Of a stretch of DNA of 64,000 nucleotides, positions 50,983 to 62,310 are shown in pieces (the first letter of the stretch is position 1; every line of letters starts with the position of its first letter). The position numbers and the translations under genes are program-made. Origin of the DNA: Corynebacterium aurimucosum ATCC 700975 (lineage in GTDB: Bacteria > Actinomycetota > Actinomycetes > Mycobacteriales > Mycobacteriaceae); NCBI RefSeq assembly GCF_007672725.1, contig NZ_VDTC01000003.1, positions 224,855-288,854 of the forward strand. The letters are read 5' to 3'. The notes beneath the pieces were generated by a model that was not told the origin of the DNA, searched no databases, and saw nothing but the letters and a program-made list of their open reading frames with translations.

Positions 50983-51897
50983 CTAACTGCGCATCTCGCG
51001 GCCGGTGAGATCTAGGAAGACCTCTTCGAGGTTTCGGTGCGAGGTTTGCAGGTTGCGGAGGACAACGTTGTGCGCGGCTAAGAACGTGGCGAGCTCTGCG
51101 ATGACCTCTGGGCTGACCGAAGAGGTAAGGCGGTAGTGGAGGGGGCGGGTAGCGTCGGCGGAGATGCCTGCCTTACGCAGCGCCTCAAGGTCCACTGGAG
51201 TCGCGGTCTCAAAACTCACCTGTGGGATATCAGCGGAACTCGTCAGCGACGCTGCGGTGCCGCTGGCGACGAGCTGGCCGTGATCAATAATGACCACGCG
51301 GTCGCTGAGTGCTTCTGCTTCATCCATGAGGTGCGTGGTGAGGATGACTGTCACGCCATCTGCACGCAACGCACGGATGAGATCCCACACGGCAAGGCGC
51401 GATTGTGCGTCCATACCTGCCGTGGGTTCATCGAGGAAGACCAATTCTGGACGTCCAATGATGGCCAAGGCGAGAGATAGTCGCTGTTGCTGCCCGCCCG
51501 ACAAACGGCGGTAACTATTCTTTTCCACCGCGCGCAGCCCTAGGGTATCCAGTAGCCATTCCGGGTCTAAGGGATTGTCGTTATAGGAGGCGCTAAGTTG
51601 CAGCATCTCCTTAACCTTGATTCCGGAATAAGAACCTCCGCCCTGCAGCATGATGCCAATGCGGGCGCGCACCGCGTCAGGGTTGCGTGCAGGGTCAAGC
51701 CCCAGAACCTCAATGTGGCCGGAGGTGGGTTTCTTAAATCCCTCACACATCTCGATGGTGGTTGTCTTGCCCGCACCATTGGGGCCAAGCAGACATAGAA
51801 TCTCGCCGTAATTAGCGCGGAAGCTCAGCCCATTTACCGCGTTGACGTCGCCATAGGTCTTTATGACGTTTTCTAGAATGAGAGCCGATCTAGTCAC
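50983..51897 (-). CDS. ABC transporter ATP-binding protein (DrrA-like)
   Basis: A 304-residue ATPase with Walker A GPNGAGKTTTIE (about residues 38-49), signature LSGGQQQRLSLALA (about 135), Walker B LVFLDEPTAGMDAQ, and the H-loop TTHLMDEAE. The C-terminal 90 residues form the DUF4162-like regulatory tail common in DrrA/CcmA-type exporters. GTG start only 6 bp after mptB, so they are translationally close. The permease follows. Substrate unknown. Confidence 0.92.
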   Translation of the reverse strand: MTRSALILENVIKTYGDVNAVNGLSFRANYGEILCLLGPNGAGKTTTIEMCEGFKKPTSGHIEVLGLDPARNPDAVRARIGIMLQGGGSYSGIKVKEMLQLSASYNDNPLDPEWLLDTLGLRAVEKNSYRRLSGGQQQRLSLALAIIGRPELVFLDEPTAGMDAQSRLAVWDLIRALRADGVTVILTTHLMDEAEALSDRVVIIDHGQLVASGTAASLTSSADIPQVSFETATPVDLEALRKAGISADATRPLHYRLTSSVSPEVIAELATFLAAHNVVLRNLQTSHRNLEEVFLDLTGREMRS

Positions 51898-51903
51898 GGG
51901 CAG

Positions 51904-53667
51904 TTAGTTTAAGACACGCACGCCCGCTCGACGCAACGCAACCCACCCCGCAGCGATCAGTGCTACGAACGTCACCACAGCGGCCAAGTAGATAACGAAG
52001 ACCGTGCCTGGGGGCAGGCCTAGCCCGCGCGGTAGGACGATGAAGCTCATCAACCCGGAGTAAATCATTACCGCCATACGGAAGAAGCGCCGGTTTGCCC
52101 ACGCCGCGAGCGGCAGCACCGCCCACAGGATGTACCAGGGCTGGACGACTGGGAAGAAAACCACGAGCGCGAAGGTGGACACACCGAGTCCGCCCACCGG
52201 GTGGATGGCTCCGCGGAAGGTCGCATACAGCATGCGGAGCATAAAACCGGCGGCAATGATGACGCCGACAGTGCGGGTGACGCTGAGAATGGCCTCGGTG
52301 TGATCACCCAAACCCAACAGCATCCCGAGGAAGCCGGCGCCGACGCCCACGGAGGTCGTCGCAGAGAGCCAGGAACGGATCGTAGCCGCGCCGCCTTGAC
52401 CAAAGATCCATCCAATATCGATACCCGTGATTATCGTGACTGCCGCAATAGAGACGGCGAGCAGAAGCAGCTGGGCAAGACCGGCGCCAAGGACCGCCCG
52501 GACGGCGGGCACACCGTGCTTGTCGACGAGCCTGCGAGCAGCCGCCATCCCGACAAACCCAAGTCCAATGAAGCCGGTAACCTTCACCATGCCGGCGCAC
52601 GAAATGAGGACGCCAGACGCGATGAACAGTGCCCATACCCGCCAACGGGCGGCGTGGGAATCGTTGACAGCCCGAAGGCCCAATTCCACCCCGACGAGAG
52701 CCAGCCCCAGCATGAAGGATTCATTGTGAATGCCTCCTACCAGGTGAAGGATGGTCAAGGGGTTGAGGATGCCGAGCCAGAGTGCGGCCTCCGGCGCCAC
52801 CCGGCAGCGGGTGGCGAGACGTGAAATGGCCCAGCCAGCAGCGATAATGCCGACGAGGGAAAACACTCGGTGCAGGACTACACCCCAGATGATGGAGTCG
52901 TGGGTGAGCCAGCTGACCAATGCGGCCAGTCCTAACGCCACAGGGCCATACGGGGAGGGGGAGTTTGCCCAGATGAATGGGACGGAACGGGCAAGGTCGT
53001 TATCGGCACCCAGCAGTTCGACGGGGCCTGCGGAATAGGGATCGAGGCCTTGCAGCACGATGGATCCGTTGGCCAGGTAGGAGTAGATGTCTTGGGTGAA
53101 AAGGGGAGCGGTGACCAGTAGTGGAAGTACCCATCCCAGCCAGGTTCGCCACATTTGGCTTTGCGTCAGCACTCGGGGGGAGTGGCTAAACCTCGTATCT
53201 TCCCCGTCGCCCGTTGTCCCTGGATTATGTTCGGCCTTGCGCAGGCGCAGTGGAGCTCCCACGAGTGGGGCCATACAAATCCACGCGGTCACCATGAAGC
53301 CGACACCGATAAACACGATGGCGGAGGAAGACTGCAGCATTCGTGACATGAGTGAACCGAAAGGCAAGGACTCATACGGGTTTCCCACCACTGGGAGCGC
53401 GCCGGCGCCCAAGCCGCCGAGTGCAATGAGCAGTGCGCCGATCGTGCCGAGCCAGCGAAGCGTGAACAGTGTACGCAGCTGGGAGATGGTGCGGCGGTGG
53501 GCGTCGCCAAGCGCGGCGTGATCTGCGCCTTCGGCGTAGTCGGGGAAGTCTTGGTGAAGGAGCGCGGAACGGGAACCAGGAACACCCATGCGGGGAAGCT
53601 CATCGCGCACGCCCCAGATGACGCGGGGCAGTCGCCCCGATCGGGTGTAGTCGCGTTCCATATTCAT
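51904..53667 (-). CDS. mptB: Alpha-(1->6)-mannopyranosyltransferase MptB-like
   Basis: MptB is a GT-C type polyprenyl-phosphomannose-dependent mannosyltransferase. It starts the alpha-1,6-mannan core of lipomannan in the outer membrane-like envelope of corynebacteria. The 587-residue protein has about 13 membrane helices and a cytoplasmic N-terminal tail of roughly 70 residues. It has the GT-C acidic region (QDIYSYLANGSIVLQGLDPY, extracytoplasmic, about residue 167) and long hydrophobic helices through to VALRRAGVRVLN. In C. glutamicum mptB is next to sufR and the same ABC genes, which supports the call. Confidence 0.85.
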   Translation of the reverse strand: MNMERDYTRSGRLPRVIWGVRDELPRMGVPGSRSALLHQDFPDYAEGADHAALGDAHRRTISQLRTLFTLRWLGTIGALLIALGGLGAGALPVVGNPYESLPFGSLMSRMLQSSSAIVFIGVGFMVTAWICMAPLVGAPLRLRKAEHNPGTTGDGEDTRFSHSPRVLTQSQMWRTWLGWVLPLLVTAPLFTQDIYSYLANGSIVLQGLDPYSAGPVELLGADNDLARSVPFIWANSPSPYGPVALGLAALVSWLTHDSIIWGVVLHRVFSLVGIIAAGWAISRLATRCRVAPEAALWLGILNPLTILHLVGGIHNESFMLGLALVGVELGLRAVNDSHAARWRVWALFIASGVLISCAGMVKVTGFIGLGFVGMAAARRLVDKHGVPAVRAVLGAGLAQLLLLAVSIAAVTIITGIDIGWIFGQGGAATIRSWLSATTSVGVGAGFLGMLLGLGDHTEAILSVTRTVGVIIAAGFMLRMLYATFRGAIHPVGGLGVSTFALVVFFPVVQPWYILWAVLPLAAWANRRFFRMAVMIYSGLMSFIVLPRGLGLPPGTVFVIYLAAVVTFVALIAAGWVALRRAGVRVLN

Positions 53668-53754
53668 GACTGTCTACCTTAGCGGCTCAGTGGTGAGCGG
53701 GAACTAGCTGCCCGCGACACGAAGGAAAGAGTGGAAATTGGGAATGAATTAAGG

Positions 53755-53766
53755 AACACTAGTGTT
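53755..53766. promoter_or_regulatory. Palindromic operator upstream of sufR
   Basis: AACACTAGTGTT is a perfect 12-bp palindrome, 39 bp before the sufR start, in the divergent 138-bp mptB-sufR region. ACACT half-sites are also part of reported SufR sites, although the spacing differs. SufR autoregulation would make this the natural target. It could also affect mptB. No -10/-35 pair near it is convincing. Confidence 0.6.
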
Positions 53767-53805
53767 GTCTAAACAGGGAATGATTCACTCAAGGAGGTGT
53801 GCACC

Positions 53806-54516
53806 GTGACGAAGGAGTTACCCAGGGAGACTCGTTCTACCGAGGGCGATACTCGCCGACACGTCATGTTGTTGCTTCTCAAGGACGGCCCGGTGACGGC
53901 GTCGTACTTAGGTGAACGCCTAGGTCTCTCTGCAGCCGGCATACGCCGGCACTTAGACATTTTGGTGGAGGAAGGACTCACCGAGGTTGTACACCGCCGC
54001 CCAGCAGCCCGCCCCGGGCAGTCGGCAGGCCGTGGCCGCCCCGCCAAGCACTTTCGCCTCACGGATCAAGGCCGTGCCCAATTCGGTCACGCCTATGACC
54101 AACTGGCGGCGGAAGCACTCACCGCGTTGCGGGAAGCGGGTGGGCCCGAGGCGGTCCGGCGTTTTGCCAAAGCCCGCTTCGAACGGCTCGTGGAAGACGT
54201 GACCCCTTTGCTAGAGGAAGAAGAATCCGTACCTGAGGTGGCGCGCCAGCTGGCCGCTGTGCTTGATGCGCACGGTTACGCGGCCACTGTGACGTCGGTG
54301 GGAAATGGAGTACAGATTTGCCAGCACCATTGCCCGGTAGCCCATGTGGCGGCTGAGCATCCGGAGTTGTGTGAAGCAGAACAAGAAGTTTTCTCCGCGC
54401 TATTAGGCAAACACGTGCAGCCCTTGGCCTCCATCGCGGATGGCCACGGAATCTGCACCACGAATATCCCCTTAAAACCTGTCCCGCCGTCTGCGGTGGA
54501 ACGGGAAAAAGACTAA
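53806..54516 (+). CDS. sufR: SUF operon repressor SufR (Fe-S sensing HTH regulator)
   Basis: SufR binds a [4Fe-4S] or [2Fe-2S] cluster and represses the suf genes when clusters are plentiful. The 236-residue protein (GTG 53806, 8 bp after AAGGAGG) has an N-terminal winged HTH ([20 protein letters not shown] then [16 protein letters not shown]). The C-terminal cluster site lies in [18 protein letters not shown] and HGICTTN. sufB starts 22 bp after its stop. This is the standard first gene of actinobacterial suf operons. Confidence 0.95.
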   Translation: MTKELPRETRSTEGDTRRHVMLLLLKDGPVTASYLGERLGLSAAGIRRHLDILVEEGLTEVVHRRPAARPGQSAGRGRPAKHFRLTDQGRAQFGHAYDQLAAEALTALREAGGPEAVRRFAKARFERLVEDVTPLLEEEESVPEVARQLAAVLDAHGYAATVTSVGNGVQICQHHCPVAHVAAEHPELCEAEQEVFSALLGKHVQPLASIADGHGICTTNIPLKPVPPSAVEREKD

Positions 54517-54538
54517 TCAACATAGAAAGGAGCGGGCT

Positions 54539-55984
54539 TTGACACAGGCACAACCAGCACCAGGGCTTGAGACCAAGATGAGCGATGATGAGATCATCTC
54601 CTCCATCGGTGGATATGACTACGGCTGGCACGATTCGGACGCGGCCGGTCAGGCAGCACACCGAGGTTTGAGCGAAGACGTCGTCCGCGATATCTCGGAG
54701 AAGAAGAACGAGCCGGAATGGATGCTTGAGTCCCGACTTAAGGCACTGCGCGTTTTCAACAAGAAGCCGGTGCCCACGTGGGGTCCGGATCTCTCCGACA
54801 TCGACTTTGACAACATTAAGTACTTTGTCCGCTCCACTGAGAAGCAGGCCCAAACCTGGGATGACCTGCCGTCAGACATTAAGGAGACCTACGACAAGCT
54901 GGGTATCCCGGATGCCGAAAAGAAGCGTCTAGTCTCCGGTGTTGCCGCCCAGTACGAGTCTGAGGTGGTCTACCACAAGATTCGTGAGGACCTTGAAGCC
55001 CAAGGCGTTATCTTCGTCGATACCGATACCGCTGTGCGCGAGTACCCGGAGATCCTCCAGGAGTACTTCGGTACGGTCATCCCGGCCGGTGACAATAAGT
55101 TCTCCGCACTGAACAATGCCTGCTGGTCTGGTGGCTCCTTCGTCTATGTGCCAAAGGGCGTCCACGTGGACATCCCGTTGCAGGCTTACTTCCGCATCAA
55201 CACGGAGAACATGGGCCAGTTCGAGCGCACCCTCATCATCGTGGAAGAGGACGCCTACGTCCACTACATCGAGGGCTGCACCGCTCCGATCTACAACTCG
55301 GACTCACTGCATACCGGTGTCATCGAGATCGTCGTGAAGAAGGGCGGCCGCTGCCGCTACACCACCATTCAGAACTGGTCCACCAACGTCTATAACTTGG
55401 TGACCCAGCGCGCCAAGGTGGAAGAGGGCGGCACCATGGAATGGGTCGATGGCAACATCGGTTCCAAGGTCACCATGAAGTACCCCTCCTGCTGGCTGAC
55501 CGGCGAGCACGCTAAGGGCGAGGTTCTCTCCCTGGCATTCGCGGCGGACAACCAGGTGCAGGACACCGGCTCCAAGATGGTCCACATGGCGCCGAACACC
55601 TCCTCCAACATTGTGTCCAAATCGGTGGCCCGCAATGGTGGCCGCGCCGCTTACCGTGGTTTGGTGCAGGTCAACGCCAACGCTGCCAACTCCACGGCCA
55701 ACGTCGAGTGTGACGCGCTGCTGGTGGACAATAACTCGCGTTCGGATACGTATCCGTACAACGATATCCGCAACGACCACGTCACCTTGGGCCACGAGGC
55801 AACCGTCTCGCAGGTTTCTGAGGAGCAGTTGTTCTACCTCATGTCCCGCGGTATCGCCGAGGAAGAGGCCATGGCGATGATCGTGCGCGGCTTCGTCGAG
55901 CCGATTGCAAAGGAGCTCCCCATGGAATACGCATTGGAGCTCAACCGTCTTATCGAGCTGCAGATGGAAGGATCGGTGGGCTAA
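54539..55984 (+). CDS. sufB: Fe-S cluster scaffold subunit SufB
   Basis: SufB is the scaffold on which clusters are built, with SufC and SufD. The 481-residue protein uses TTG behind GAAAGGAG; an ATG at 54578 is an alternative start that removes 13 residues. It has the family segments [20 protein letters not shown] and [20 protein letters not shown] and the C-terminal [19 protein letters not shown]. sufD begins at the next base after the stop codon. No intein was seen, unlike the mycobacterial gene. Confidence 0.96.
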   Translation: MTQAQPAPGLETKMSDDEIISSIGGYDYGWHDSDAAGQAAHRGLSEDVVRDISEKKNEPEWMLESRLKALRVFNKKPVPTWGPDLSDIDFDNIKYFVRSTEKQAQTWDDLPSDIKETYDKLGIPDAEKKRLVSGVAAQYESEVVYHKIREDLEAQGVIFVDTDTAVREYPEILQEYFGTVIPAGDNKFSALNNACWSGGSFVYVPKGVHVDIPLQAYFRINTENMGQFERTLIIVEEDAYVHYIEGCTAPIYNSDSLHTGVIEIVVKKGGRCRYTTIQNWSTNVYNLVTQRAKVEEGGTMEWVDGNIGSKVTMKYPSCWLTGEHAKGEVLSLAFAADNQVQDTGSKMVHMAPNTSSNIVSKSVARNGGRAAYRGLVQVNANAANSTANVECDALLVDNNSRSDTYPYNDIRNDHVTLGHEATVSQVSEEQLFYLMSRGIAEEEAMAMIVRGFVEPIAKELPMEYALELNRLIELQMEGSVG

Positions 55985-57175
55985 GTGGTAGCTTCCAACG
56001 AATTTAATCCTGCTGACGTCACCAAGGGTGACCAGTTCACGTCATTCAATGTGGAGGACTTCCCGGTCCCGCATGGCCGCGATGAGGTGTGGCGCTTTAT
56101 TGCCCTGCGCAACCTGCGGGGCCTGCACAACGGTGAGTTTGCGCCGGCAACCGCGCAGAAGATCGACGTCATCGCTCCGGAAGGCGTAACCTCCGAAACC
56201 GTTGCGCCTGACGACGCCCGCCTCGGCACCGCTGGCGCCCCTGCTGACCGCGTTGCCGCACAGGCCTGGACTTCCATGCCGGAGGCACAGGTTGTCACTG
56301 TGGGCGCTGAGGCACAGTTGGACCAGCCGGTGGAGATCACCATTACCGGTGCTGGTGAGGGCGTGACCTCCTTTGGTGCGACCTCCATCCACGTGGGACA
56401 CCACGCCGAAGCCACCATCGTGCTGAAATACGTCGGCTCCGGCACCCACGCGGACAATGTTGAGTTCGTGTTGGGCGACGGCGCCCACGTCACCGTCGTC
56501 GTTGACGCCGACTGGGAAGATGACGCCGTCCACCTGTCCCACCAGATCGCGAAGGTGGGCCGCGACGCCGTCCTGCGCCACAACACCGCCATCTTCGGCG
56601 GCGAGATTGTGCGCCTCGTTCCGCGCGTGGTTTTCGACGCCCCGGGCGGCGATGCCGAGCTGCTGGGCGTCTACTTCGCCGACGCCGGCCAATACTTTGA
56701 GAACCGTCTGCTGGTGGACCACGATGTGCCGAACTGCCGCTCCCGCGTTTTCTACAAGGGCGCGCTGCAGGGCGCTACGGCCGCGCAGAAGGCCGAGGCT
56801 GGCTCCGCTTCCCGCACCCCGGAGGCCCGCACCTGCTGGGTCGGTGACGTGCTCATCCGCAAGAACGCGAACAACACGGACACCTATGAGACGAACAACA
56901 ACCTGATTCTCACTGAGGGCGCGCGTGCAGACGCCATCCCGAACCTGGAGATCCAGACCGGTGAGATCGTCGGCGCCGGCCATGCCGCAACTGTGGGCCG
57001 CTTCGATGACCTCGAGCTGTTCTACCTCATGTCCCGCGGCATTCCGGCCGCCGAGGCACGCCGCCTCATCATCCGCGGCTTCTTCTCCGAAGTCATCTCC
57101 CGCATCCCGGTCGAGTCCCTGCGCGAGGAACTGGAATCCCGCGTCGTCGACGAGCTCGCCAAGATCAACGCTTAA
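55985..57175 (+). CDS. sufD: Fe-S cluster assembly protein SufD
   Basis: SufD pairs with SufB and SufC in the SufBC2D complex. The 396-residue protein has the beta-helix core, with NTDTYETNNNLILTEGARAD (about residue 298) and GAGHAATVGRFDDLELFYLM. It starts with GTG immediately after sufB and ends 27 bp before sufC. Sequence relation to SufB is visible at [10 protein letters not shown], the shared C-terminal motif. Confidence 0.95.
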   Translation: MVASNEFNPADVTKGDQFTSFNVEDFPVPHGRDEVWRFIALRNLRGLHNGEFAPATAQKIDVIAPEGVTSETVAPDDARLGTAGAPADRVAAQAWTSMPEAQVVTVGAEAQLDQPVEITITGAGEGVTSFGATSIHVGHHAEATIVLKYVGSGTHADNVEFVLGDGAHVTVVVDADWEDDAVHLSHQIAKVGRDAVLRHNTAIFGGEIVRLVPRVVFDAPGGDAELLGVYFADAGQYFENRLLVDHDVPNCRSRVFYKGALQGATAAQKAEAGSASRTPEARTCWVGDVLIRKNANNTDTYETNNNLILTEGARADAIPNLEIQTGEIVGAGHAATVGRFDDLELFYLMSRGIPAAEARRLIIRGFFSEVISRIPVESLREELESRVVDELAKINA

Positions 57176-57202
57176 AACTCCCCGAAAGCAGGTACCAACT
57201 CA

Positions 57203-59714
<2,512 letters not shown>

Positions 59715-60140
59715 ATGGCGGATACCACTAACGATAGCCAGCCGACCGACCCGTATCAGGACGAGAACGCCTCCTTCGCCGGCGGCGGAGTAAAGCCTGA
59801 ACAGACCGAAGAGCAGATTGCCAAGGCATTCGACATCACCGAATACCTCCGGGACGTCATCGATCCGGAGCTGGGCATCAACGTTGTTGACTTGGGCCTG
59901 GTCTACGACCTCTGGCTCGAGGACATTGACGGTAAGAACACCTGCGTCATCAACATGACGCTGACGTCCCCTGCGTGCCCGCTGACTGACGTCATCGGTG
60001 AGCAGATCGACGACGTCGTCGTGGGCAACAAGCTTGCCGACGCCGTCCAGCTCAACTGGGTGTGGATGCCGCCGTGGGGCCCGAACATGATCACCGAAGA
60101 GGGCCGCGAGATGCTCCAGGCCCTCGGCTTCGCGGTCTAA
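59715..60140 (+). CDS. sufT: MIP18/DUF59-family Fe-S maturation factor SufT
   Basis: SufT-type proteins help Fe-S protein maturation, especially when demand is high. The 141-residue protein has the DUF59 core EYLRDVIDPELGINVVDLG followed by LVYDLWLED, and TLTSPACPLTDVIGEQI with the conserved cysteine. The first 30 residues are an acidic extension. It is the last suf gene; the stop overlaps the converging PTS gene by 4 bp, so no terminator fits between. Confidence 0.93.
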   Translation: MADTTNDSQPTDPYQDENASFAGGGVKPEQTEEQIAKAFDITEYLRDVIDPELGINVVDLGLVYDLWLEDIDGKNTCVINMTLTSPACPLTDVIGEQIDDVVVGNKLADAVQLNWVWMPPWGPNMITEEGREMLQALGFAV

Positions 60141-62149
60141 TCGTTTCGCTGCCCCACAGTGGGCAAGGACGCCGGATCCAGCGCCGAGGAGATGATATCG
60201 ACGGCTTCTTCTTGGGTTGTAGCGGACTGAAGGCGAACGCGGAAGTCCTCCTTCATGATTGCCCGTGCCAGCTTGGAAAGCAGCTTGAGGTGTTGCTTGC
60301 CGGCGTCGTCTGGCACGGCAATGAGGAACACCATCGTTGTGGGCTCCTCACCCTGTGCCCACGTGATTGCTTCGGGAAGACGTGCAAAAGCCAAGGTAGG
60401 AACCTTCACGCCAGCTGAACGGGCATGCGGGATCGCCACGCCATGGCCCACGCCGGTAGAGTGCTTCGTCTCGCGCTCAAGAGCCGCTGTGAGCACCGCA
60501 GAAGGATCAGCAAAGCGAGGAGAAACTAGCCGCACTAGTGCTTCGATGGTTTCGTCGCGAGTACTGCCCAGACTGTGGTCGAGGCTCACCGTTTCGATAG
60601 ACAGCAGTGGTTGTCCCAGATGCGAGCTTTCCGCCGCGTTTGCTGAAGCTTTGTCCGCAGCGCCCTGGTCGCTCTTGCTCTCATTCTTCTCTGTCGTTTT
60701 CTTATGCTGAGTAAGTGCGATTAAGAGGAGCATGACTGATGCACAGACGACAACGCCAATAAGCAATGCCACGAAGAAGCCCACGACGTTGTCGACAGCA
60801 CCGAGCACTGCGACGATGGGGCCGCCGTGCATGACATGGTCTTTAACTCCGAATGCGCCTGCTAGGCCACCGGCAACCGCACCGCCGATGACGTTCGCCG
60901 GAATGACCTGCAGAGGGCGTGCAGCGGCAAGGGGAATTGCGCCTTCCGTAATGCCGAATAGCCCCATGAAAAGCGCGGCGATACCGGCGTCTTTTTCGGC
61001 CTTATTAAACCAGGCACGGCGGGCAAGGGTGGCAGCGCCCACCGCCAATGGTGGTACAGCGATAGCGGTAGCGGCCATGCCCATAGGGGCTGCATTACCA
61101 GCGGCAATCATGCCTCCGCCAAAGAGGAACGCTGTCTTGTTGAAGGGGCCGCCCATGTCAAAAGCGATCATCGCCCCGATAACGAGACCAAGCACAACGA
61201 CAGATGAGCCTTGCATTCCTGCGAGGTACTCGGTCATGGCTTCAAATGCGCCAGCTATCGGTGCGCCGACCAGGTAAATGAAGATAAGACCCACAATGAG
61301 GGTGGTGAAAATCGGGATAACGATGATCGGCCAAATCGGGGCAATGTATTTGTTCACCGGAATCTTCTTGATTCCAAGCGCCACATAGCCGGACAGGATG
61401 CCGGTGACGATACCTCCCAAGAACCCGGCACCGGCTTCAGATCCGTAGAGTGATCCAGTCGTAGCGATGAGGCCAGTAATCAGACCAGGCGCCAACCCAG
61501 GACGGTCCGCAATGCCCACTGCGATATAGCCGGAAAGAATCGGCACCATGAGTGAAAAGGCCAAACCACCCAGCTCGTTCAGCGTATTCCAGAAGGAATC
61601 CTCGGGAATTGCCAAGCCTTCGGGCGTCGGGGTTCCTCCAATTGACAGTGCTACTGCGATGAGGAGACCGCCGGTCACCACGAACGGGATCATGTGGGAT
61701 ACGCCGTTCATCAGCGCTTTATAGAGGGTCTGTCCCACGGCGCGCGCGCCATGGGCACTGCCGGAGCTGTCCTCGCGCTGAGATCCCTTCGGCTCTTCGG
61801 CAGAAAACTTTTCTTCCCATTTCGACGCGGACAGCGAACGGCGGAGGAGCTCCTTTGGGTGCTTAATAGCTTCATCGACGCCCGTTGCTGCCAAGCGCTT
61901 GCCGCGGAAACGATCCTTGGCAATCACAGTGTCGGCGCCAATTACGATGGCATCGGCTTCTTCGATGTCCTTAGCGCTAAAGGTGCCTTCGACACCGATT
62001 GAGCCGTGGGTCTCAACTTTGATCCGGTATCCAAGTTCCGCGGCAGCGGCCTCGAGGTTTTCAGCCGCCATGTAGGTATGCGCAATACCAGTTGGGCAGG
62101 CGGTAATCGCGAGGATTAATGGCGGTTTCGATGTGGCTGATGTACTCAT
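60137..62149 (-). CDS. Fructose-type PTS permease, single chain EIIB-EIIC-EIIA
   Basis: It transports and phosphorylates fructose or a related sugar using phosphate from HPr. The 670-residue chain begins with an EIIB-Fru domain (phosphocysteine Cys18 in ITACPTGIAHTYMAAENL). The EIIC domain follows, with about nine helices (about residues 130-470), starting near LYKALMNGVSHMIPFVVTGGLL. It ends with an EIIA-Fru domain (phosphohistidine His575 in GVAIPHARSAGV). The domain order is B-C-A. C. glutamicum ptsF is of similar size and lies beside fruR and fruK, but neither is adjacent here. Substrate assignment to fructose is from family only. Confidence 0.92.
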   Translation of the reverse strand: MSTSATSKPPLILAITACPTGIAHTYMAAENLEAAAAELGYRIKVETHGSIGVEGTFSAKDIEEADAIVIGADTVIAKDRFRGKRLAATGVDEAIKHPKELLRRSLSASKWEEKFSAEEPKGSQREDSSGSAHGARAVGQTLYKALMNGVSHMIPFVVTGGLLIAVALSIGGTPTPEGLAIPEDSFWNTLNELGGLAFSLMVPILSGYIAVGIADRPGLAPGLITGLIATTGSLYGSEAGAGFLGGIVTGILSGYVALGIKKIPVNKYIAPIWPIIVIPIFTTLIVGLIFIYLVGAPIAGAFEAMTEYLAGMQGSSVVVLGLVIGAMIAFDMGGPFNKTAFLFGGGMIAAGNAAPMGMAATAIAVPPLAVGAATLARRAWFNKAEKDAGIAALFMGLFGITEGAIPLAAARPLQVIPANVIGGAVAGGLAGAFGVKDHVMHGGPIVAVLGAVDNVVGFFVALLIGVVVCASVMLLLIALTQHKKTTEKNESKSDQGAADKASANAAESSHLGQPLLSIETVSLDHSLGSTRDETIEALVRLVSPRFADPSAVLTAALERETKHSTGVGHGVAIPHARSAGVKVPTLAFARLPEAITWAQGEEPTTMVFLIAVPDDAGKQHLKLLSKLARAIMKEDFRVRLQSATTQEEAVDIISSALDPASLPTVGQRND

Positions 62150-62310
62150 GATGTCAATGTAGGCACATCTTTCATCTTGTATAGGTCAAGCGCGCCGAAT
62201 CCGGGCCACGAATTTCCAGATGACTTATCCTCCGTACCGTTAGCTTTACGTCGATCAGCGCCCTGCCGCTGGTTCGGGTTTAACTGCCCTGGTTGCTAGA
62301 CTGTTTCGAC
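62150..62310. promoter_or_regulatory. Divergent promoter region, PTS permease and ABC-F ATPase
   Basis: For the ABC-F gene, TAGACT at 62296-62301 lies 9 bp before the GTG start, so the transcript is probably leaderless. For the PTS gene, TTGACC and TATACA are seen on the minus strand near 62180-62190. They overlap and cannot serve the same promoter. Confidence 0.4.
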
